A stretch of 34,155 bases of DNA from Sphingobium xenophagum NBRC 107872. GTDB taxonomy: Bacteria; Pseudomonadota; Alphaproteobacteria; Sphingomonadales; Sphingomonadaceae. Within the stretch, counting starts at the first letter, position 1, and each line of letters opens with the position of its first letter. The stretch is taken from assembly GCF_000367345.1 (NCBI RefSeq), contig NZ_BARE01000048.1, positions 1-34,155 on the forward strand, in the 5' to 3' direction. Positions 1 to 7,715 of the stretch are shown here, piece after piece. The notes beneath the pieces are model-generated. The model ran no database searches. It was not told the origin of the DNA and saw only the letters and a program-made list of their open reading frames with translations. Position numbers and translations under genes: made by a program.

Positions 1-18
1 AGCCCAAAGAACAGAGGA

Positions 19-1254
19 TCAAGCGGGGTCAAATGTCGCTCCCAATCGGTCGATAAAGCCAAGCATGACCTGCAATGCCACATCAACGTCGGCGGGGTCG
101 ACATGTTCGGCCGGATTATGGCTGATACCGTGCCGACAACGGATAAAGAGCATGGCCGTAGGACAGAGCGCTGCCATGACCATGGCGTCATGCCCCGCCC
201 CCGATACGAGGCGACGGACCGGATGCCCCACAGCCGCGATGGCGGCGTCCATCAGGTCCATGAGCGCCACGTTGCACGGGCTGGCGGGCAGGTCGTGGAC
301 GCGCTGGATCGCGAAATCGAGATCGCGGCGATCGGCTATGCCGGCCAGCGCATCGCATATCGATTCCGCCGCCCGATCGCGACGCGCCGCGTCACCTGAT
401 CTTATGTCGATCGTGAAGCGGACTTCGCCTGCTATGACATTGGGCGCGCCCGGCATCGCCTCTATCCGTCCCACCGTCGCGACCAGATCGGACGCATCGG
501 CGCGGGCGATCCCCTCGATCGCCAGGATCATTTCGGCAGCGCCAGCCAGCGCATCGCGCCGCAGCGGCATCGAACTCGTGCCCGCATGACCGGCCATGCC
601 CTTGACGATCGCCTGATAGCGCAATTGGGCGGCGATCCCGGTCACCGTCCCGACGGCCAGTCCCTCGGCCTCCAGCACCGGCCCCTGTTCGATATGGGCT
701 TCAAGATAGGCAAGGGTCGAGCCGGGCGCGCGGGCCGCGGACAGATAGTCGGACAGGTTGACGCCCGCCTGCGCCAGCGACACGCCCTCCCCATCCACAA
801 GATCGAGTGCGTCGAGAGCCAACGTCCCGGCAACGGCACGACTGGTGAGCATGGCGGCGGGAAAGCGAGACCCTTCCTCATCCCCAAAAGCGATGACTTC
901 GATCGGGAAAGGCAGGCGCTGGCCAGTCTGGTGCAGGGCCGCCACGGCCTCTACACCCAGCATGATGCCAAGCGGCCCATCATAGCGTCCCCCATCGCGC
1001 ACGCTGTCGAGATGGCTGCCAATGAGCAGAGCGGGCGCGCCGGGCAACGTGCCTTCATAGCGAGCAATGAGGTTGGCGGCGGCATCGCGGCGCACGGCCA
1101 TGCCCGCCTGCGCCATCCATCCGGCGAGCGCTTCCTGCGCCGCGGCATAGGCCGGGGTCAGATAGCCGCGATAGAGGCCATGCGCCATGTCGCTATAGGG
1201 CGCGACGCCCAGGGCGTCGCAGCGCGCCACCGCTCTTGCGCCTCCGCTCACCAT
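19..1254 (-). CDS. allC: Allantoate amidohydrolase-like M20 zinc hydrolase
   Basis: A cytoplasmic M20-family amidohydrolase of the AllC/HyuC/UaaB group, which cleaves allantoate, ureidoglycolate or N-carbamoyl compounds with release of ammonia. At 411 residues it has the usual family length. Visible metal and substrate motifs, in order, are GSHLDSV and GGRYDGPLG, GDEEGSRF, EAHIEQGP, GHAGTSSMP in the lid domain, SGAGHDAMV, and the C-terminal ISHNPAE histidine motif. It is the last gene of the operon and overlaps the end of the upstream HpxW-type gene. The ATG at 1254 gives a 7-base overlap, and a GTG at 1251 would give the GTGA overlap that recurs in this operon, so the start is uncertain by one codon. 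The ureide role follows from its neighbours. The exact substrate within this family cannot be read from sequence, and a carbamoyl-amino-acid hydrolase is the main alternative. Confidence 0.85.
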   Translation of the reverse strand: MVSGGARAVARCDALGVAPYSDMAHGLYRGYLTPAYAAAQEALAGWMAQAGMAVRRDAAANLIARYEGTLPGAPALLIGSHLDSVRDGGRYDGPLGIMLGVEAVAALHQTGQRLPFPIEVIAFGDEEGSRFPAAMLTSRAVAGTLALDALDLVDGEGVSLAQAGVNLSDYLSAARAPGSTLAYLEAHIEQGPVLEAEGLAVGTVTGIAAQLRYQAIVKGMAGHAGTSSMPLRRDALAGAAEMILAIEGIARADASDLVATVGRIEAMPGAPNVIAGEVRFTIDIRSGDAARRDRAAESICDALAGIADRRDLDFAIQRVHDLPASPCNVALMDLMDAAIAAVGHPVRRLVSGAGHDAMVMAALCPTAMLFIRCRHGISHNPAEHVDPADVDVALQVMLGFIDRLGATFDPA

Positions 1255-2831
1255 GCCGCGACCTGCCCATCGCTGCGCGGATCGGTCGCCCCATCCAGGC
1301 GGCCATCGCCATGGCGAACGATCGCTCCGGCATGGCCCATCATCGCGGTCAGCGGCCCGACCCGCTCGACATCATGGCCCGCCGCTGCAAGATCGGTGTA
1401 GAGCTTGTCGTCGAACCCGTCCTCCAGCTTCAATGTCGTGCTGTTCTCGCCCCATGTCCGCCCAAGCAGCCAGCGGGGCGCGCTGATCGCCTGCTGGAGA
1501 TCGACGCCGAAACGGGCGTAGCGAGAGAAGAGCGCAGCCTGCGTCTGGGGCTGCCCCTCCCCGCCCATCGTGCCATAGGCCATGACGCGCCCATCATCGA
1601 AACGGGCAAGCGCCGGGTTGAGCGTATGGAACGGCTTGCGTCCGGGCCGAAGCGCGTTCCAGCCGTCCGCCGCCAGACGAAAGCTGCTGCCCCGGTTCTG
1701 CCAGGTGATGCCGGTGAGCGGCAGCACCAGCCCCGATCCGAACTCGAAATAGGTAGACTGGATGGCGCTTACCATGCGCCCGTCCTTGTCTGCGGCGGCG
1801 AACCAGCATGTGTCCCCCTGCGCCGACGGGCGAGGCCAGGGCAAGGCGCAGGCCGGGTCAATCGAGGCGGCGATGGCGTCCAGCGCGGCGGGATCATCGA
1901 GCAGTCCCTGATAGTCGAAATCATGGAAAGCGGGGTCGCCGACATGGGTATCGCGCAGCAGGAAGGCTTGCTTGGTCGCCTCTACCAGGCCGTGGACATG
2001 ATCGAAGCCGTCGGCCTGCGCCGCGCGCAGTCGGTCGAACAAGGCGAGGATCATCAGCGACGCAAAGCCCTGCGTCGGCGGCGCGCTGTTGTAGAGGTCG
2101 ATGCCGGTGATGTGGGTCTTGAGCGGCGTGGGTCGGCTTGCCTGATGCGCGGCCAGATCGTCGCGACCGACCGGGCTGCCCAGTTCCGCCAGATCCAGCG
2201 CGATCAGATCGGCCAGCGCGCCGGCGTAGAAATCGGCTGGGCCATTGTCCGCGATGCGTCGCAGCGTCGTGGCAAGGGCAGGCTGGCGCAGTCTGTCGCC
2301 TTCCCGCAAGGGGCGGCCTTCCGGCTCGAAGATGGCGGCATAGGCGCCGGGCTGGATGCGCAGTTCCGCGCCCTTGGCCGCTGCGATGGTCGCGCCGCCG
2401 CTGGTCACCGCTACGCCAGTATCGGCATGGTGGATAGCGTCGCGCAACAGACGGGACAGGGGCAGCCTGCCCCCGCCGCTTTCCAGTATCGCCGCCCAGC
2501 CAGACACCGTTCCCGCCACCGTATTGGCGGCAAGCGGCCCGCGCGTCGGCACCGCGTCCATCCCGGCATAGAGGCCAAGGTCTGCGCGCGCTGCGGCCCC
2601 GCCGCAGCCATGGACGCTGTGGACCGCGCCATCCGGCTCGGCAACCAGCCAGAAACTGTCTCCGCCGATGCCGGTCATGTGGGGATAGACGACAGCCAGC
2701 GTGGCTGCGACGGCAACGGCAGCTTCAACGGCGTTGCCGCCGTCCTTCAGCACATCGCAACCCGCCTGCGCCGCCAGAAAATGGGGGGCGGTTACCATGC
2801 CGTTCGTGCCGCTGATGGTGGAAAGCGCCAT
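1248..2831 (-). CDS. hpxW: HpxW-type oxamate amidohydrolase (gamma-glutamyltransferase family)
   Basis: An Ntn-hydrolase proenzyme of the gamma-glutamyltransferase fold, 527 residues. It resembles HpxW of purine catabolism more than glutathione-degrading GGT. The N-terminus has no signal peptide and reads GMVTAPHFLA, DGGNAVEA and VVYPHMTGIGGDSFW, the pattern I recall for HpxW. The autocatalytic cleavage site is QGDTCWF, making Thr341 the expected nucleophile, followed by QSTYFEFGSG and TWQNRGSSF. HpxW hydrolyses oxamate to oxalate and ammonia, a late step of purine-ring degradation. The start at 2831 was chosen because it lies 4 bases after the upstream stop; the ATG 14 codons earlier would overlap the upstream gene. 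Neighbouring AtzE-type amidase and allantoate-hydrolase-like genes support the purine assignment. A cytoplasmic gamma-glutamyl hydrolase is the alternative. Confidence 0.83.
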   Translation of the reverse strand: MALSTISGTNGMVTAPHFLAAQAGCDVLKDGGNAVEAAVAVAATLAVVYPHMTGIGGDSFWLVAEPDGAVHSVHGCGGAAARADLGLYAGMDAVPTRGPLAANTVAGTVSGWAAILESGGGRLPLSRLLRDAIHHADTGVAVTSGGATIAAAKGAELRIQPGAYAAIFEPEGRPLREGDRLRQPALATTLRRIADNGPADFYAGALADLIALDLAELGSPVGRDDLAAHQASRPTPLKTHITGIDLYNSAPPTQGFASLMILALFDRLRAAQADGFDHVHGLVEATKQAFLLRDTHVGDPAFHDFDYQGLLDDPAALDAIAASIDPACALPWPRPSAQGDTCWFAAADKDGRMVSAIQSTYFEFGSGLVLPLTGITWQNRGSSFRLAADGWNALRPGRKPFHTLNPALARFDDGRVMAYGTMGGEGQPQTQAALFSRYARFGVDLQQAISAPRWLLGRTWGENSTTLKLEDGFDDKLYTDLAAAGHDVERVGPLTAMMGHAGAIVRHGDGRLDGATDPRSDGQVAAW

Positions 2832-2835
2832 CGTC

Positions 2836-3753
2836 CTAGTCCGGCAGTGCAGCAACGAAAGCGCGCACGACATCGGCGCTGTTGACCGATGCCAGCGCCA
2901 TGAACGTCGTCATCTGGTTCGCGCCCGCGTCTCCCCCGGCCAGATCGGACAGGCTGCGGAACACGATGACCGGCACCTGATTGGCATAGGCGACCTGCAC
3001 CACCGCCGCGCTTTCCATGTCCAGAACGCGCGCGTTCCATGCCTTGGCCAGATAGTCGCGAAATTCGGCATTGTCGGCATAGACCCCGGCGCTGACGCCC
3101 GTGCCGCCAACCACGATTTTGGGTTCATGCGCGAGGCAGGTTGCGCTGGTCGTCTGCCCTTCCGTGCAACGGCGCAGGGTAAGGCCCGGCGCGATTTTGC
3201 GGGCGATCGCCAGCAATGCCGGATCGACGGCCTGCCGATAATGGCGGCGCGGCGCGTCGGTCGCATTGCCCAGCCGCACCCCGCGCGGGAACATCATGCC
3301 AAAGGGCGGCGGCGCGTCGGCATCGACAGGTTCGGGGACAACCCAGCCCTGCGGCGTCTGGCGCGCGAAGGACACTTCCAGATATTGCGCCCAATCTTCC
3401 GCGACGATGACATCGCCGATCGACAGGGCCGGATCGACCCCGCCTGCGATGCCGGAAAAGACGATCCGCTTCACCGTGAAACGATCCAGTACCAATTGGG
3501 TATTCATTGCGGCGTTGACCATGCTGACGCCGCTCTGCATCAGCAGCACCGGCTTGCCCGCCATGGTGCCGGTCAGGAAAGTGAGGCCGTTGACCTTATA
3601 GGTTCGGGGCTTGGCGACGGTATGAGCCAGCGCATCCCATTCTGGCGCAAAGGCGGTCATGACCACGGTGCGCGGGGTCCGGTCGAGCGGCTTTGCCTGC
3701 ACGGACAGGGGCAGCAACAGCGTGCAAAGGGCGAGGAAGAGCGCGCGGATCAT
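2836..3753 (-). CDS. Exported purine nucleoside phosphorylase/MTA-SAH nucleosidase-like protein
   Basis: A 305-residue member of the PNP/UDP phosphorylase superfamily (PF01048). Residues 1-20 form a typical Sec signal peptide ending LSVQA, so the enzyme probably works in the periplasm. The mature part starts MTAFAPEWDAL, with an early Glu like that of MTA/SAH nucleosidases, then SGIAGGVDP, and near the C-terminus DMESAAVVQVAYANQVPVI followed by RSLSD. The last two carry the ribose-binding Glu and the catalytic Asp of nucleosidases. It is longer than cytoplasmic MTAN (about 230 residues) because of an insert around residues 125-185. It is encoded directly after the NCS2 permease with an ATGA overlap (3750-3753), which suggests that it frees nucleobases outside the membrane for that permease. 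Whether it hydrolyses or phosphorolyses cannot be decided here. Confidence 0.82.
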   Translation of the reverse strand: MIRALFLALCTLLLPLSVQAKPLDRTPRTVVMTAFAPEWDALAHTVAKPRTYKVNGLTFLTGTMAGKPVLLMQSGVSMVNAAMNTQLVLDRFTVKRIVFSGIAGGVDPALSIGDVIVAEDWAQYLEVSFARQTPQGWVVPEPVDADAPPPFGMMFPRGVRLGNATDAPRRHYRQAVDPALLAIARKIAPGLTLRRCTEGQTTSATCLAHEPKIVVGGTGVSAGVYADNAEFRDYLAKAWNARVLDMESAAVVQVAYANQVPVIVFRSLSDLAGGDAGANQMTTFMALASVNSADVVRAFVAALPD

Positions 3754-5099
3754 GCTGCGCTCATCCAGATGAAGCGGACAACGAACAATCCAGCGAGCAG
3801 GAACAGGAACCAGTCAGCGCGTGTCGCCGTGCCGCGCAGCAGCTTCAATATCGCATGGGCCGTGATGCCAAAGGCAAGGCCGTTGGCGATCGAGAAAGTG
3901 AGCGGGATCATCGCCACGGTCAGAAAGGCGGGAATGGCCGAAAGCGGGTCTTCCCACTCGATTTCAGTCAGCGGCAACAGCATCAGCCCGCCCACGACGA
4001 TGAGCGCGGGCGCGGTCGCGGCCAGCGGGACGATCTGGGCATAGGGGGCAACGAACATGGTCGCCAGGAACAATAGGCCGGTGACCACAGCGGTCAGCCC
4101 GGTGCGCCCGCCCGCCTGCACGCCCGCAGCACTTTCGACATAGGAGGTGACGGTACTGGTCCCTGCGACCGATCCGACGATCGTGGCCGCCGCGTCGGTG
4201 ATGAGGATGCGATTGAGGCCGGGAATGCGACCCGCCTTGTCGATCAGTCCCGCTCGCTTGGTCACTGCGACCAGCGTGCCGATATTGTCGAAGAGGTCGA
4301 CGAAGAGAAAGACGAAGAGGATTTCAAGGAGGCCCAGCCCATGGCTGCCGGTCAGGCCGAACACGCCCGACAGGTCAAGCTGGAAGGCGGTGCCGGTCAG
4401 GGCGTCAAGGCTGTAGGGTTCCGGGTTGACGACGACCTGGCCACATAGCCATCCCACCAAAGTGGTCGCGACGATGCCGATCAGCATCGCGCCGCGCACG
4501 TTCCAGACGCTGAGCACGCCGATGACCAGCAGGCCGAACAGGGCGAGCGCCGCACCCGGTGCCTTCAAGTCGCCCAATGCCACGAACGTCGCAGGATTGG
4601 CGACGATGATCCCGGCATTTTTGAGGCCGATAAACCCGATGAACAGGCCGATCCCGCCCGCAACTGCGGCAAACAGGTGCATCGGTATGGCCGCGACGAT
4701 CATCTGCCGTACGCCGGTCAGCGTCAGGATCAGGAAGGCGATCCCTGAAATGAACACACAACCCAGCGCAACCGGCCAGGGGACGCCCATCTGCTGCACC
4801 ACGGTGAAGCTGAAATAGGCGTTGAGGCCCATGCCCGGCGCCAGCGCCAGCGGCGTGTTGGCGACCAGCCCCATCAGGATCGATCCAAAGGCCGCCGCAA
4901 AACAGGTCGCCGCCGCCACCGCTGCAATCGGCATCCCCGCCTGTCCCAATATGGCGGGATTGACCAGCACGATATAGGCCATGGTCAGGAAGGTGGTGAA
5001 ACCGGCCAGCACCTCCGTCTGGGCCGACGTTCCCCGTTCCGACAGGCCGAAATAGCGTTCGAGCCCCCCTGCCCCCGGCTGTACCGCCACGTCCGTCAT
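3750..5099 (-). CDS. NCS2 family purine nucleobase permease
   Basis: A polytopic inner-membrane transporter of the AzgA/PbuG branch of the NCS2 (nucleobase:cation symporter-2) family, about 449 residues with 12 or more hydrophobic segments. Family marks include LERYFGLSERGTSAQTEVLAGFTTFLTMAYI at the N-terminus (quoted in part), PGMGLNAYF, FLFVDLFDNIGTLVAV and AGTSTVTSYVESAAGV. These are typical of proton-coupled adenine/guanine/hypoxanthine uptake. The start at 5099 was preferred over the ATG 11 codons upstream because it gives a TAATG overlap with the end of the amidase gene and fits the usual short N-terminus. Its 3' end overlaps the exported nucleosidase gene by ATGA. Base specificity is inferred from the subfamily only. 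Confidence 0.9.
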   Translation of the reverse strand: MTDVAVQPGAGGLERYFGLSERGTSAQTEVLAGFTTFLTMAYIVLVNPAILGQAGMPIAAVAAATCFAAAFGSILMGLVANTPLALAPGMGLNAYFSFTVVQQMGVPWPVALGCVFISGIAFLILTLTGVRQMIVAAIPMHLFAAVAGGIGLFIGFIGLKNAGIIVANPATFVALGDLKAPGAALALFGLLVIGVLSVWNVRGAMLIGIVATTLVGWLCGQVVVNPEPYSLDALTGTAFQLDLSGVFGLTGSHGLGLLEILFVFLFVDLFDNIGTLVAVTKRAGLIDKAGRIPGLNRILITDAAATIVGSVAGTSTVTSYVESAAGVQAGGRTGLTAVVTGLLFLATMFVAPYAQIVPLAATAPALIVVGGLMLLPLTEIEWEDPLSAIPAFLTVAMIPLTFSIANGLAFGITAHAILKLLRGTATRADWFLFLLAGLFVVRFIWMSAA

Positions 5100-6433
5100 T
5101 ATGCGTCCCCCTGATATGCGCCCGCTGGCCATGTTATGCCGGTCAGCCCCTTGTCTTCCAATAGGGCGGCGAAACGGAATAATGTCGCTTCGCCCCCTTC
5201 CCTGCCGATCAATTGCAGCCCCAGCGGCAAGCGACCCGGACGGCGCAGCGGCACGCTGAGCGATGGCAGGCCGGTGAAACTGATCGGCTGGCTGTGAATG
5301 CCCAGGTCTGCGCGGGCTGGCGACAGCGCGCCGTCGATCAATATCTGCGGATCGGCGATCAGCGGCGCGGGACAGGGCGTTGCGGGGGCCAGCAGCACAT
5401 CATAGTCCGCCATGATGTCGGCGATGCGTTGCCGATATTCCGTGCGAAACGCCTGCGCCGCGTCATAGAGGGCGTCGGGCAACAGCGCCCCTGCGATCAG
5501 CCGGTCCCGCGTGGCAGGATCGAACGCCATTGCGTCGCGGGTGAGCGCTTCTTGATGCAATCTGCCGCCTTCCGCTGCGGTGATCAGGAAAGCGGCAGAG
5601 CGCGCGCGGGCAATGTCGGGTAGTTCGACAAGGGGTGCGTCGGGCGCAATGGCATCCATCGCGGCGATCTGATCGGGATCGACATTGTCACGAAACCGCC
5701 CGCCCAATCGCGCGACGCGGATCGGATCGAACTGCGCTGCCTGGCTTTCGGCCAGCACATCCCAGATGGACTGCATATCCGCCACGGAGGTGGCGAAGGG
5801 GCCAATATCGTCGAAACTGTCGGCAAAGGGGAATACCCCGCCCATCGGCAGCGCGCCATGGCTGGGCTTGATGCCGTAAATGCCGGTCAGGCTGGCGGGA
5901 ACGCGGATCGACCCATTGGTGTCGGAGCCAAGCGAGAAGGGCAGAAGCCCCGCCGCCACTACCGCCGCCGATCCCCCCGATGATCCGCCAGCCAGCCGGT
6001 CAGGAGCATGGGGGTTGCGGGTCGTGCCGTGCCGCGCGTTGATGGTGGCGAAGCCATAAGCGAATTCGTCCATGTTGAGCGTCGCGACCAGCACCGCCCC
6101 GGCAGCGCGCAGGCGGCATATGGCCTCCGCATCGGATTGCGCTGGCGGCGCATCGGCATAAAGGCTGGACCCGGCCGTGGTGGGCAGGCCGCGCACATCG
6201 AACAGATCCTTCACGCCATAGGGCACGCCCGCCAATGGTCCGGCTTCATGCCCTGCCGCGATGGCGGCATCGACGGCGGCTGCCTCCGACCGGGCGCGAT
6301 CGGCCAGAATGCGCGTCACCGCGACCAGTCGCCCGCCTTCGGCCGCCAATCCGGCAAGGCATTGCTCCAGCACGGCCATGGCGCTGGTCTGTCCCGACCG
6401 GACAGCGGCGGCGATCTCGACGGCCTGCTTCAC
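5099..6433 (-). CDS. AtzE/HpxY-type amidase (amidase signature family)
   Basis: A 444-residue amidase-signature enzyme closest by eye to the AtzE/HpxY group (1-carboxybiuret hydrolase in triazine breakdown; HpxY in purine catabolism). The Ser-cisSer-Lys triad is visible: Lys75 in GVPYGVKDLFDV, the cis-Ser in AGGSSGGSAA (about 151) and nucleophile Ser175 in GSDTNGSIRVPASL. The downstream GALPMGGVFPFADSFDDIGPFA is also in AtzE style. It begins with GTG at 6433, sharing GTGA with the end of the symporter gene, so translation is probably coupled. AtzE enzymes normally need the small GatC-like partner AtzG. No separate atzG is present, but the upstream symporter's C-terminal tail looks AtzG-like. 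An allophanate-hydrolase-like amidase or GatA paralogue is less likely. Confidence 0.85.
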   Translation of the reverse strand: MKQAVEIAAAVRSGQTSAMAVLEQCLAGLAAEGGRLVAVTRILADRARSEAAAVDAAIAAGHEAGPLAGVPYGVKDLFDVRGLPTTAGSSLYADAPPAQSDAEAICRLRAAGAVLVATLNMDEFAYGFATINARHGTTRNPHAPDRLAGGSSGGSAAVVAAGLLPFSLGSDTNGSIRVPASLTGIYGIKPSHGALPMGGVFPFADSFDDIGPFATSVADMQSIWDVLAESQAAQFDPIRVARLGGRFRDNVDPDQIAAMDAIAPDAPLVELPDIARARSAAFLITAAEGGRLHQEALTRDAMAFDPATRDRLIAGALLPDALYDAAQAFRTEYRQRIADIMADYDVLLAPATPCPAPLIADPQILIDGALSPARADLGIHSQPISFTGLPSLSVPLRRPGRLPLGLQLIGREGGEATLFRFAALLEDKGLTGITWPAGAYQGDA

Positions 6434-7566
6434 GCTTTTCCAGCCGCAAACAAGGTGTCGGCATGACGATCCAGCAGCGCCAGATTGGCGCTGACGCCCG
6501 CCATGCAGGGTTTACCGATGGTCATACCCCGCCTCTGCGCAGCGCCCTCAATCTCTGCCCCGGTGCGCGGCAGCGCCGGACGTTGAAGCCTTGCGCCGCC
6601 TCGCGCAAAGCGCCCCGCCAGCGCGGCGCAGAGGAACAGCTGGATCTGGTGAAAGATCATCAGCGGCAGGATGATGACGCCAACCTGTGCTGCGGGGAAA
6701 AGCGCGCCTGCCATCGGCACGCCCGACACCAGGCTTTTCTTGGACCCGCAGAACAGCAAGACGATCATGTCCGCGCGCGGCAGGCCGACCAGGCGCGCAA
6801 GCCCCAGATTCGCGCCCATTACGATGATCAGCATCAACAGACTGAGCAGCAATAGCAGCAACAGGTCCGCAATGCCCACCTGCGACCAGATACCACCGAC
6901 CACGGCGGCACTGAACGCTGTATAGACGACCAGCAGGATCGACCCGCGATCGACCGGCATCAACAGCTTTTTGTGGCGATCGATGAATGCGGCGATCCAG
7001 GGCCGCAACAGATGGCCCGCCAGAAAAGGCACCAGCAATTGCAGCGCGATGGCCTGCACCGAATGCCAGGAAAAGCCGCTGCCGCCGCCGTCCACCGCCA
7101 TGAACAGGCCGACCAGAAGCGGCGTCAGGATGATGCCGACAATATTGGACAGGGATGCACTGCACACCGCCGCCGCGACATTGCCGCCCGCTATGGCTGT
7201 AAAGGCGATCGAGGACTGGACAGTCGATGGCAGCAGGCTGAGATAGAGGAGGCCAGTCAGCCGCAAACCATCGCCATAGCCGCGCAAAAGGGCGACGAGG
7301 CTGAGGCCAATCGCCGGGAAAAGGATATAGGTCGAGGCCAGCACATAGAGGTGCAACCGCCAGTTGCCCGCCCCCGCAAGCACCGCGGCGCGCGACAATT
7401 TTGCCCCGTGCAGGAAAAACAGCAACGCGATCGCAAAGTCCGTCGCTGCCTCCACCCAGGGTATGGCCGCGCCGCGCACCGGTGCGAAAGACGCCCCTGC
7501 CACCGTCGCGATCAGGCAGAGCAGAAACGGGTCTGGCAGGAAGGAAGGCTTGGACAGGCGGACCAT
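6430..7566 (-). CDS. SBF/bile acid:sodium symporter family protein with AtzG-like tail
   Basis: A membrane protein of the SBF-like (bile acid:Na+ symporter, PF13593 type) family. Residues 1-320 carry about ten hydrophobic segments and family motifs such as FFLHGAKLSR, LLPSTVQSSIAFT, LFCGSKKSLVSGVPMA and LMIFHQIQL. It is the first gene of the purine/ureide operon and may import an organic anion such as allantoate, oxamate or another ureide; that substrate is inference. Homologues usually end just after the FHQIQL helix. Here about 56 extra residues follow (322-378), and part of this, roughly 334-375 with GVSANLALLDRHADTLFAA, resembles the helical pair of the small AtzG/HpxX (DUF4089) subunit. 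An ATG at residue 348 preceded by a GAGGCGG-like site could also start a short separate peptide. Confidence 0.85.
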   Translation of the reverse strand: MVRLSKPSFLPDPFLLCLIATVAGASFAPVRGAAIPWVEAATDFAIALLFFLHGAKLSRAAVLAGAGNWRLHLYVLASTYILFPAIGLSLVALLRGYGDGLRLTGLLYLSLLPSTVQSSIAFTAIAGGNVAAAVCSASLSNIVGIILTPLLVGLFMAVDGGGSGFSWHSVQAIALQLLVPFLAGHLLRPWIAAFIDRHKKLLMPVDRGSILLVVYTAFSAAVVGGIWSQVGIADLLLLLLLSLLMLIIVMGANLGLARLVGLPRADMIVLLFCGSKKSLVSGVPMAGALFPAAQVGVIILPLMIFHQIQLFLCAALAGRFARGGARLQRPALPRTGAEIEGAAQRRGMTIGKPCMAGVSANLALLDRHADTLFAAGKA

Positions 7567-7601
7567 GGCCCCCCTTTAGGCCGATCCTGCCCTACCGATC
7601 C

Positions 7602-7630
7602 AATAGAATGACTTGCACGGATCGTTGCAA
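7602..7630 (-). promoter_or_regulatory. Candidate promoter/operator of the purine-ureide operon
   Basis: Upstream of the symporter gene, positions 7613-7630 form an interrupted palindrome, TTGCA-N8-TGCAA. Seven of nine symmetric pairs match and the centre is GATC. On the minus strand TTGCAA (7625-7630) can serve as a -35 box, 17 bases from TCTATT (7602-7607) as a -10 box, so the palindrome would overlap the promoter. No regulator gene is next to it, so the binding protein is unknown. The rest of 7567-7715 shows only a weak GGCGA/TCGCC hairpin after the GT-C gene, without a T tract. Confidence 0.4.
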
Positions 7631-7715
7631 AAAAGCGCTTACCCCAGGGTGAAACATGCCCGCGCGGCACGTCGCCACCAGACGGATGGCGAATGAGAGC
7701 CATGATCGCCTGACA

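Noticed and set aside
1248..2831. Classical glutathione gamma-glutamyltranspeptidase
   Set aside because: No signal peptide, an HpxW-like N-terminal pattern, and purine-catabolic neighbours make oxamate amidohydrolase the better reading.
1236..2885. Plus-strand open frame of 549 codons opposite the HpxW-type gene
   Set aside because: It is rich in Arg, Gly and Ala with no motifs, and lies exactly antisense to a clear Ntn hydrolase; long antisense frames are usual at this GC content.
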